Shown here: one piece after another, positions 12,680-18,965 of the stretch
How positions within the stretch are numbered: position 1 is the first letter of the stretch
Layout of the letters: the number at the start of each line of letters is the position of its first letter
Source: Candidatus Omnitrophota bacterium
GTDB taxonomy: Bacteria > Omnitrophota > Gorgyraeia > Zapsychrales > Zapsychraceae
Direction of reading: 5' to 3'
Length of the DNA stretch: 18,965 nt
NCBI GenBank assembly: GCA_029567025.1
Contig: JAKQLT010000080.1
Coordinates: 1-18,965 of the forward strand
Program-made: the position numbers and the translations under genes
Notes under the pieces: model-generated
The model's database searches: none
Told to the model about the DNA's origin: nothing
What the model saw: the letters and a program-made list of their open reading frames with translations, nothing else

Positions 12680-14062
12680 TTATGACAGTAAAGACTTTGC
12701 TTTTAAATAATGGTCAATATTATCTGCTGCTTGAACGCCGGAAGTCATCGCAAAAACTAACGGCCCAGAATTACTGACCACATTGCCCGCGGCAAAAACA
12801 GACGGATAAGATGTCTGGCCTGTTTTTTCATCAATCCAGATTGTTCCATCTTCATTTGTTTTAATGGAAGATTCTATTTTTGTTATCAAAGAATTGGGTT
12901 GATGGCCAATGGCTAAGATAACGGTATCTGCATTTAAAAGAAATTCGGAATCAGGAACAGGAAGCAAATCCCACACCCCATTATCCGAGGTATCCGCATA
13001 ATCCATACGAATACATTTAAGCCCGGCCACATGTCCATGGGCATCCGCAACAATTTCAATCGGGCGGATCAACGGCTCAATCGTGACACCTTCTTCTTTC
13101 CCATACTCACATTCTTCTCGTCGGACTTTCATCTCATCTTCCGTCCGCCGAAAAATCAACGTGACATCTTTTTGAAACCGAACCGCTGAACGAGCGCAAT
13201 CGAGCGCTGTATTTCCAGAGCCGACAACAACAATTTTTTGTCCAATGGGAAACGCGGGAATCGTTTTAGAAAAAATGCTCGTCTTCATCAAATTCACACG
13301 CATTAAAAATTCCTCACCGTAATAAACTCCGGATAAATTGACTCCTGGAATATCCATCATTTTTGCGATACCAGCTCCGGTCGTTAATAATACCGCTTCA
13401 AATTCTTCTTTAAAAATTTCTCCTAAAGAAATCGTCTTTCCCACAAAACAATTAGTCCGTATTTCAACCCCTAACGCACAAATATCATTAATCTCGGCAT
13501 CAAGAATTTTTTTAGGCAATCTAAATTCTGGGACTCCATATCTTAAAATACCTCCGGGCTGATCAAGCGCTTCAAAGACAACAACATCATATCCTTTTTT
13601 GGCTAAAGCCCAGGCCGCTGTCAGCCCTGAGGGTCCAGAACCAACAACAGCAATTTTTCGCCCTTGGCGTTTTAGCGTCTGTTTTTTAAAACGCGTCTTT
13701 CCAAAATCAGCGGCAAAACGTTCAAGCGCTCGAATAGGAATCGCCATATTCTCTTTTTTAGCCAAAACACAGGCCTTTTCACAAGGCGCAGAACAAATAC
13801 GGCCGCAAATCGACGGAAAACAGTTCTGGTTTGCAATCTCTACATAAGCATCCTGTAATTTTCCTTCACGTAAAAATCGAATAAATCGTGGGATAAGAAT
13901 TCCTAATGGACATCCGTGATCCCCCGCACAGGGCGGATGTGAACATTGAGGGCAACGTTGCGCTTCCTCGAGAACTAATCGCTTAGAATACCCGAGAGAA
14001 ACCTCATTAAAGGTCCTAATTCTTTTTTCTCTGGGCTGAATTGTTGCTTGCCACTGTGACAT
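12680..14062 (-). CDS. nfnB: NADPH-dependent flavin oxidoreductase, NfnB/SudA/GltD-like large subunit
   Basis: The 460-residue protein has an N-terminal iron-sulfur domain with Cys37, 40, 45 and 51 and a second cysteine group at 81, 86, 90, 94 and 98. An FAD-binding fold (VVGSGPSGLTAAWALAKKGY, 139-158) and an NADP(H)-binding fold (VVGSGNTALDCARSA, then IFRRTEDEM) follow, with a closing FAD motif at PSVFAAGNVV. Paired with the adjacent NfnA-type subunit it should form NADH-dependent ferredoxin:NADP oxidoreductase (bifurcating transhydrogenase) or sulfide dehydrogenase; proteins of this class are often mislabelled glutamate synthase small subunit, and no GltB is present here. The start ATG 14062 has AAGGAG 8 nt upstream, inside nfnA, and RIRTFNEVSLGYS near residue 14 is conserved, so the start is secure and the 88-nt overlap with nfnA is real. 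Confidence 0.9.
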   Translation of the reverse strand: MSQWQATIQPREKRIRTFNEVSLGYSKRLVLEEAQRCPQCSHPPCAGDHGCPLGILIPRFIRFLREGKLQDAYVEIANQNCFPSICGRICSAPCEKACVLAKKENMAIPIRALERFAADFGKTRFKKQTLKRQGRKIAVVGSGPSGLTAAWALAKKGYDVVVFEALDQPGGILRYGVPEFRLPKKILDAEINDICALGVEIRTNCFVGKTISLGEIFKEEFEAVLLTTGAGIAKMMDIPGVNLSGVYYGEEFLMRVNLMKTSIFSKTIPAFPIGQKIVVVGSGNTALDCARSAVRFQKDVTLIFRRTEDEMKVRREECEYGKEEGVTIEPLIRPIEIVADAHGHVAGLKCIRMDYADTSDNGVWDLLPVPDSEFLLNADTVILAIGHQPNSLITKIESSIKTNEDGTIWIDEKTGQTSYPSVFAAGNVVSNSGPLVFAMTSGVQAADNIDHYLKAKSLLS

Positions 14063-14853
14063 TTATCTGACTCCTTAAATCCTTGCATTCGTTTTAAAAA
14101 ATCATCAAAATCAACTTGATGCCCGTCAAATTCAGGGCCGTCGATACAAGAAAAAATAATTTTATTATTCACCTTTACCCGACAAGAACCGCACATTCCC
14201 ACACAATCCACCATAATGGGCTTTAATTGCACGCGCGTTTCAATATGTTTCGCTTTTGTCAAACGGCAAACATCTTGCATCATCTCAATAGCCCCGATCG
14301 TATAAACAAAATCGACTTCTTTCTTATGAATCAACTCTTTTAACACATCGGTGGCTAATCCTTTTTTTTCATAACTCCCGTCTTCGGTTGTGATAAAAAT
14401 TTTATGACAAGCAATCCGCATTTGAGATTCTAATAATAATTTCTTTTTTGTCCGTGCGCCAATAATCCCAATGACTTTATTGCCTGCTTTCTGAAATCCT
14501 CGACAAATGGGTAAAATCTGAGCCGCGCCCATACCCGTCGCCAAGCAAACAACAATTCCCTTTTTGTCAATTTTTGATGCCACGCCTAATGGCCCCAAAA
14601 CTGAGAAAATAGACTCTTGAATTGGCAAAGAACCTAATTTGCCTGTCGTATCGCCCTCTTCTTGAAAAATCAAAGAAATTGTTCCTTTTTTCACATCCCA
14701 ATCAACAACGCTTAAAGGAATATTTTCACTGCCTTCTTCAGGGCAAACGCGGACAAATTGGCCAGGCTGAACTCTTTGCGCAATATCAGGCGCATAAACA
14801 TCAATACGTTTAATGTCCTGCGCAATAATCTGTTTATTAAAAATTTCAAACAT
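13975..14853 (-). CDS. nfnA: NfnA/SudB-type FAD, [2Fe-2S] small subunit (DHOD electron-transfer family)
   Basis: The 292-residue protein belongs to the PyrK/sulfide dehydrogenase beta family. It contains an FAD-binding beta-barrel (VQPGQFVRVCPEEGSENIPL, 28-47, and GDTTGKLGSL), an NAD(H)-binding domain (VVCLATGMGAAQILPICRGF, 101-120) and a [2Fe-2S] site with Cys217, Cys221, Cys224 and Cys236, ending FSCIDGPEFDGHQVDFDDFL. It would couple NAD(H) to the NfnB subunit's ferredoxin and NADP reactions. Family members normally end shortly after the DFD block; this copy carries about 29 additional residues (from KCHSGKQQ) read through the start of nfnB. The stretch looks like a non-functional tail caused by loss of the original stop frame. 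ATG 14853 has no Shine-Dalgarno sequence and sits 8 nt from a -10 box. First gene of the nfnA-nfnB-panB operon. Confidence 0.9.
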   Translation of the reverse strand: MFEIFNKQIIAQDIKRIDVYAPDIAQRVQPGQFVRVCPEEGSENIPLSVVDWDVKKGTISLIFQEEGDTTGKLGSLPIQESIFSVLGPLGVASKIDKKGIVVCLATGMGAAQILPICRGFQKAGNKVIGIIGARTKKKLLLESQMRIACHKIFITTEDGSYEKKGLATDVLKELIHKKEVDFVYTIGAIEMMQDVCRLTKAKHIETRVQLKPIMVDCVGMCGSCRVKVNNKIIFSCIDGPEFDGHQVDFDDFLKRMQGFKESDKCHSGKQQFSPEKKELGPLMRFLSGILSD

Positions 14854-14861
14854 GATTTTTT

Positions 14862-14890
14862 ATTTTATGCCAAAAGGGTCTATTTGTCTA
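14862..14890 (-). promoter_or_regulatory. Promoter of the nfnA operon
   Basis: TAGACA (14890-14885), a 17-nt spacer and TAAAAT (14867-14862) on the minus strand, only 8 nt before ATG 14853. The -35 is the same hexamer as at 8215-8220. The short distance implies a leaderless or nearly leaderless message. Confidence 0.65.
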
Positions 14891-14920
14891 TGCTGTTCTC
14901 ACAACGTAAAACAATAAAAA

Positions 14921-17002
14921 TTATTTTTGCGTTTTAATAAAAAGATTTACTTCTAAATCTCGCCCTTTATTATTTTGACGAATGGAAAAAACATCCATAA
15001 AAGAGAAACTATTTAACACAGGATAGACGACTTCTTGAACATATATTTTCTGTATCGCGGATTCTTCAAGCGATTGGGCGTATCCTAAAAGGCCTTTCTC
15101 AATATCCTTTATTATTTTTTCATCCGATTCTATTTCAAGTGTCAACTGCTGAATTTTATCCTCTAAAACTTTCATTTGACCTTGCTCAAGCTGGCTCTCA
15201 AGCTTTGCGGCATCTAAATCCCAAATCTTATCTTTCAAAATGTCTTGTTGTTTTTGAAGATCAATTATTAACAACTGGTTATCGGTAATATGTTTTTTCA
15301 CATCTTCAATACGTTTTTGACTCCCCGACTGAAAAGCTCTAATCTTATTATCCTGCGCGTCTGCTAAAACATTCACAAACCCAATGATATCCTTTAATTT
15401 ATGGCTTATAGCATTCACGCGGAAAAAAAGATTTAAAACGCTCTGCCCCATAAAATCCGAATCTAAAAATTGCCCCTTATTCTGCGTCGCTAAAGATCCT
15501 GTCTTTTTCGTATAAAGATCTATCGATGACTTTAAAAGATCCTTATTGATAGCGATAAGAAGATATTTTCCTAAATAACAATACGCCGGTGAAATGTTCG
15601 CTAAAGGTGTTTCCATATAATGAACACTAATCCCTTCATAAAAATCCTCTTGCACAGGTAAGAATGATTTCCCCAACAATTTATTTAATAACGCATCAGC
15701 TCTGGATTGATCCTGTATCTCAAGAAAAATGACCAACTCAGGCAAAACAAAAGATTTCTGAACATCAATGTTCGCTAAATAAAGACCAGCCTCTTGGCCA
15801 AAGGCAGGCAAAATATCTTGTTCGATTTGAACGCCTATTTGTTGTTCAAACATCTTAATTTTATCCGCTGGGATATCTCCTCCCGACGATTGTGCCATTT
15901 TCGCCAACTCTTTCTTCGCTTGTTTCCAAAAATAATCTAAATTAAAACAACTGTTCCAGAAATAAACTAACGCGCCTGATGGAATAAGAGACGGCGATTC
16001 ATTGACGCGCAAAGAACAAATCGCGTCCTCAGAAGCACTCTTCTTTTCATTCTGTTCAATATTTATTTTTATTTTTACCGTCTCATCAAAAGAAGCAGAA
16101 AAAGCCGCCATTTTAAATTGATTGATTTTCTCTTTCATTTCTTTAACCATCAACTCCTGCGAGCCATCGGATGAAGCCGCGCTTTTCAAAATCATGTCCT
16201 CAAATTGAGGCATAAATTTTTCTACAATACGGCTCAAATGAATAAACCCTTGCAATGTCGATCCTTGAAAAAACTTTTGTTGCGCGATTAAGAAATCCTG
16301 ATCTTTTTCCAAAGGCGCCCGAGAATTCTTCATCACATCAATAACTGATTTTGCCGCTTTATCTCCTAATCCTAAAACCAAAAGATCTTTAATACGCGTC
16401 ATTCCAATCCGAACACTCTTATCGGAAGTAACAAAAGTTTGCATCGGATGGCCTTTATAGCGAGAAAATTCTATGGTGACATCTTGTCCGAAACTACTTG
16501 ATAATGTTTTCAATAATGATTCGGCAATTTGCGCCTCTGGTTCAAGACGCGTCACGAAAAATAAATTAGAAAAAATCTCTGCCTGTACCGCCGATTCGCC
16601 TTCTTGTCCTGAAATTATTTTCTCAAGCCCCTTCGCATCTAAATCATCCATATAAAAAGCAATCGCGATCTCTTGGCCTAAAACTTTTTTAAACATAAAA
16701 TGATTAATTACGGCCTCTTGATTTTTTTTAATAGTTTCTAAATTAGCCTTCTGTTCTTGCGTCATAATCTTATTCTCGACAAGAACACGATAATTCAGGT
16801 TCAAAATAGCCTGCCAGACCGGCATTTGAATAAATTTCTTCGCATTATTCTCAACATCAGAAACCTTCCCATACACAACAGCGCCTTGAGGCAAAACCTT
16901 ATCGATAGCAAGCGGAATCTTTAAATAAAAGAAATATCCTATCAATGCTAAAATCAAAATAAAAATAACAAGAAGGAATCCTAAAAAAAACTTTTTCATC
17001 AT
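14921..17002 (-). CDS. Large membrane-anchored protein, DUF3352-like
   Basis: The 693-residue product starts with a basic MMKK and one long hydrophobic segment (about 5-27), a signal anchor that leaves most of the protein outside the cytoplasm. The first extracytoplasmic part (PLAIDKVLPQGAVVYGKVSD) resembles DUF3352-type proteins, which begin with a short LPxxxxxY strand after the anchor; the match is by eye. Several repeated alpha/beta segments (VTRLEPEAQIAESLLKTLSS and VIFLEIQDQSRADALLNKLL) share a pattern of a strand followed by a helix that starts near AxxLL. Residues about 562-640 form a likely coiled coil, rich in Gln, Glu, Lys and Leu (LQKQQDILKDKIWDLDAAKL). It overlaps tatD by ATGA and has a good ribosome binding site (AGGAGATAAG). 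Function unknown; an envelope role is inferred. Confidence 0.8.
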   Translation of the reverse strand: MMKKFFLGFLLVIFILILALIGYFFYLKIPLAIDKVLPQGAVVYGKVSDVENNAKKFIQMPVWQAILNLNYRVLVENKIMTQEQKANLETIKKNQEAVINHFMFKKVLGQEIAIAFYMDDLDAKGLEKIISGQEGESAVQAEIFSNLFFVTRLEPEAQIAESLLKTLSSSFGQDVTIEFSRYKGHPMQTFVTSDKSVRIGMTRIKDLLVLGLGDKAAKSVIDVMKNSRAPLEKDQDFLIAQQKFFQGSTLQGFIHLSRIVEKFMPQFEDMILKSAASSDGSQELMVKEMKEKINQFKMAAFSASFDETVKIKINIEQNEKKSASEDAICSLRVNESPSLIPSGALVYFWNSCFNLDYFWKQAKKELAKMAQSSGGDIPADKIKMFEQQIGVQIEQDILPAFGQEAGLYLANIDVQKSFVLPELVIFLEIQDQSRADALLNKLLGKSFLPVQEDFYEGISVHYMETPLANISPAYCYLGKYLLIAINKDLLKSSIDLYTKKTGSLATQNKGQFLDSDFMGQSVLNLFFRVNAISHKLKDIIGFVNVLADAQDNKIRAFQSGSQKRIEDVKKHITDNQLLIIDLQKQQDILKDKIWDLDAAKLESQLEQGQMKVLEDKIQQLTLEIESDEKIIKDIEKGLLGYAQSLEESAIQKIYVQEVVYPVLNSFSFMDVFSIRQNNKGRDLEVNLFIKTQK

Positions 17003-17802
17003 CTTATCTCCTCTAAATCTAAATTAAAAAAATACTTAGCATTCTCATTTACTTTTTGTAAAACGATTTGTTTTTCTTTTTTCTTTAAAAAACTCACCGC
17101 CTCTAACGTAACAAAAACATCTTTGGGCTCCGCCCGAAATTCTTCTCCCATGCCATCTTCTTTCAATCGCTTAAAAACAACAGGGCTATCCGTTTCAATC
17201 AACAATTGTTCCAAAGGCGCTTGCTCTATGGCTTCTTTCGCATGCGCACTATACGATAATGCAGGAGTTGCCGAAACAAAAAAACCCTTATCTAAAATTT
17301 TTTTAAAAATATCTACCGGACCGCTATACCAATGAAAAAGAACTTTTTGATTTCCTATCGCAAGAACTGTTTCTAAACATTCTTGCCAAGCGCCTCGCGA
17401 ATGAATAATGACAGGAAAATCAAGTTGTCGAGCTAATTCTAATTGCCGTTTAAAAACATAGCGCTGGAGCTCTTTTTTTTCTTCTGATTTTTTAACCCAC
17501 GGATACCAAAAATCCAATCCGATTTCTCCCACAGCTTTAATCGACATGGCCTGATGAGAAATAAACGCAATACAATCGTTAAGATCATTTTCATTTGCTT
17601 GCGACGGATGCATTCCAACCGCCACATAAATTTTCGGCCAACCGTCCTGTTGCCGTTGGCTTAATTCAAAATTCTTTTTTGAACTTTTTCCATCAACGCC
17701 CGGAGCCATGACAGCTCTCACGCCGGATTGATAAGCTCGGACCAAAGCGCTATCAATATCAAGAATCTCATCCAAATGTGCGTGCGTATCAATAATTTTC
17801 AT
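16999..17802 (-). CDS. tatD: TatD-family metal-dependent hydrolase (DNase)
   Basis: The 267-residue cytoplasmic protein has all metal-site motifs of the TatD family: His7 and His9 (DTHAHLD), Glu93 (AVGEIGLDF), His134 (VIIHSRG), His157 (LFHWYSG) and Asp205 (LIETDSP). VGMHP near residue 62-66 is also typical. TatD proteins are two-metal-site phosphoesterases with 3'-5' exonuclease or D-amino-acid-related activity reported; the exact substrate here is not shown. It overlaps dtd at its start and the DUF3352-like gene at its end, by 4 nt each. The pairing of tatD with dtd fits a quality-control role. The start ATG 17802 gives the standard family length and MKIIDTHAHLD is the canonical opening. Confidence 0.95.
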   Translation of the reverse strand: MKIIDTHAHLDEILDIDSALVRAYQSGVRAVMAPGVDGKSSKKNFELSQRQQDGWPKIYVAVGMHPSQANENDLNDCIAFISHQAMSIKAVGEIGLDFWYPWVKKSEEKKELQRYVFKRQLELARQLDFPVIIHSRGAWQECLETVLAIGNQKVLFHWYSGPVDIFKKILDKGFFVSATPALSYSAHAKEAIEQAPLEQLLIETDSPVVFKRLKEDGMGEEFRAEPKDVFVTLEAVSFLKKKEKQIVLQKVNENAKYFFNLDLEEIR

Positions 17803-18260
17803 AAGGCCTTTGAAATAAACTCCCGACTCTCAAGCACAAAAGTCACAGGTCCATCATTAACTAACGAAACTTCCATCATGGCGCGAAATTCTCCGGTTTG
17901 GACTTTAAAATTTTGTTTCTTTAATTGGCTGACAAAATAATTATAAAATTCTTGGCCTTTTTCTGGCGTAGCGGCTTCATCAAATGAAGGCCGTCGTCCT
18001 TTTTCACAATTTCCGTATAATGTAAACTGTGAGACAACTAAAAATTCCGCCTTAACATCAAGCGCGGATAAATTCATTTTTCCATGAGAATCCTCAAACA
18101 TTCGTAAATACATAACTTTTTGAATTAAATAATCCGCGTCTTGATAAGAATCTTTTTTCCCAATACCCAAAAAAATAAGCGCACCAGGCCCAATAGAACC
18201 AACGATTTTCTCATTAACAATGACCTGCGCTTTTTTGACACGCTGAATAACAATCTTCAT
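17799..18260 (-). CDS. dtd: D-aminoacyl-tRNA deacylase
   Basis: The 153-residue cytoplasmic enzyme removes D-amino acids (and glycine) from mischarged tRNA. It shows the family opening MKIVIQRVKKAQVIVNEKIV, the catalytic SQFTLYG motif (77-83) and the NDGPVTF motif (135-141) whose Gly-Pro pair lies at the active site of the homodimer. RRPSFDEAATPE is also conserved. Length is normal. It overlaps recO by ATGA upstream and tatD by ATGA downstream; no strong Shine-Dalgarno sequence is visible, so expression likely relies on translational coupling. Confidence 0.97.
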   Translation of the reverse strand: MKIVIQRVKKAQVIVNEKIVGSIGPGALIFLGIGKKDSYQDADYLIQKVMYLRMFEDSHGKMNLSALDVKAEFLVVSQFTLYGNCEKGRRPSFDEAATPEKGQEFYNYFVSQLKKQNFKVQTGEFRAMMEVSLVNDGPVTFVLESREFISKAL

Positions 18261-18965
18261 AAATATTTCGCTGATTTAATATGCTTTTCTAAATGATACA
18301 CTAAAAAATTATTTAAAAGATATTTCAATTCCCCGCGAATCTGACGGGTAAGCCCTAAACGTAAACATTGTTCCCATCCGCCCTGTTCAATATGAAGCAT
18401 CGATGATATAGTCCCTTTAGAAATAATGGTGAAATGCGTTTCATTCGTCGGGCAATCCGGACAAATTAATCCACCTAATCGCAAACTAAAACGCACTTTA
18501 TCATGAACTTTTTTCCCGCATCTGACACAAGAATCAATATGCGGACGAAATCCCGAATACAACAATATTTTGATCTGAAAAATATGGACCAATTTATCAA
18601 TATCTTTAATGGTTTCTAAATGACTTAAATACTCCAATATTAAATGATAAACGCGCGTATTTTTCTGTTCGGGTTGCATCAAAAGGTCGATTAATTCCAA
18701 CATATAATTCGCCGCGATATTACGCGCATAATCTTGACGGACTAAGAAAAAAAACTGTTTAAGATCACATTGACTAATCAGATGAAGGTCAGAATTGCGA
18801 TATTGATAATATACAATATCATTAACGGAAAATCGGTCCAAATGACTCCCAAATTTTTTATGATCTTTGCGGATTCCTTTTAATACGCCAGAAATTTTTC
18901 CATAATCTTTGGTAAAAAATCGTGCAATACGGCTGGTTTCACGATAATCAAATGTCTTAAGCACA
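18257..18965 (-). CDS. recO: DNA repair protein RecO, 5'-truncated by the window edge
   Basis: The visible 236 codons cover nearly all of RecO. The reading frame enters the window just before VLKTFDYRETSRIARFFTKD; RecO proteins normally have about 8 additional residues before VLKT, so the GTG at 18964 is an internal Val, not the start. The N-terminal OB fold (YGKISGVLKGIRKDHKKFGS, DIVYYQYRNSDLHLIS) is followed by a helical domain and a four-Cys zinc site (CVRCGKK ... CPDC). RecO loads RecA onto single-stranded DNA together with RecR in recombinational repair. It is the most upstream visible gene of the recO-dtd-tatD-DUF3352-like operon, overlapping dtd by 4 nt; its promoter lies outside. Confidence 0.95.
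   Translation of the reverse strand, partial: VLKTFDYRETSRIARFFTKDYGKISGVLKGIRKDHKKFGSHLDRFSVNDIVYYQYRNSDLHLISQCDLKQFFFLVRQDYARNIAANYMLELIDLLMQPEQKNTRVYHLILEYLSHLETIKDIDKLVHIFQIKILLYSGFRPHIDSCVRCGKKVHDKVRFSLRLGGLICPDCPTNETHFTIISKGTISSMLHIEQGGWEQCLRLGLTRQIRGELKYLLNNFLVYHLEKHIKSAKYL

Noticed and set aside
12680..14062. Glutamate synthase small subunit (GltD)
   Set aside because: No large GltB subunit is present and the neighbour is an NfnA-type subunit, so the Nfn/Sud assignment fits better.
1..18965. CRISPR arrays, insertion sequences, phage genes, toxin-antitoxin pairs
   Set aside because: No regularly spaced repeats, transposase, integrase or toxin-antitoxin-like frames were found on either strand.

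Overview
The window reads as a single chromosomal contig of a Gram-negative, anaerobic-type bacterium, most probably of the candidate phylum Omnitrophota. That assignment is inference. It rests on the style of the exported proteins (a porin-like N-terminus at the left edge, a DUF5666-like acidic secreted protein, a zinc-ribbon two-helix membrane protein, a DUF3352-like protein), on the AT-rich, A/T-run-rich intergenic DNA, and on a metabolism using pyruvate phosphate dikinase and an NfnAB/SudAB-type flavin oxidoreductase. No 16S rRNA is present. Nearly all genes lie on the minus strand. There is no CRISPR array, insertion sequence or phage gene.

Left part (1-1290): the 5' end of a porin-like gene with a long leader, a promoter and a palindromic operator candidate; a four-helix-bundle (23S rRNA intervening-sequence type) gene broken by one extra base; AT-rich inverted repeats; and a tRNA-Arg(CCT). 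Next comes a minus-strand operon (7507 to 1241): glyS, ppdK, a short sigma-70 factor, apt and a TPR lipoprotein. It has a promoter at one end and a strong intrinsic terminator at the other.

Middle (7530-11830): a two-gene cassette pairs a small two-helix membrane protein, whose two histidines lie 14 residues apart as in cytochrome b, with a secreted superoxide-reductase-like protein. It is divergent from an LhgO-like FAD dehydrogenase. An HtrA-family protease with the tail seen in plant DEG2/DEG9 proteases converges on that dehydrogenase. A small acidic secreted protein follows, then a zinc-ribbon membrane protein gene with an in-frame TAA between its two CxxC pairs.

Right part (11845-18965): nfnA-nfnB-panB, followed by the broken zinc-ribbon gene, form one operon with an unusual 88-nt nfnA/nfnB overlap. 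Then recO-dtd-tatD-DUF3352-like are chained by three 4-nt ATGA overlaps; recO is cut by the window edge.

Two points deserve most attention. One is the heme-b-like/SOR-like cassette, a plausible uncharacterised periplasmic redox module. The other is that three operon-first genes (glyS, lhgO, nfnA) have a good -10 box only 8-10 nt before ATG and no Shine-Dalgarno sequence, suggesting leaderless transcripts, while most internal genes have clear Shine-Dalgarno sequences.
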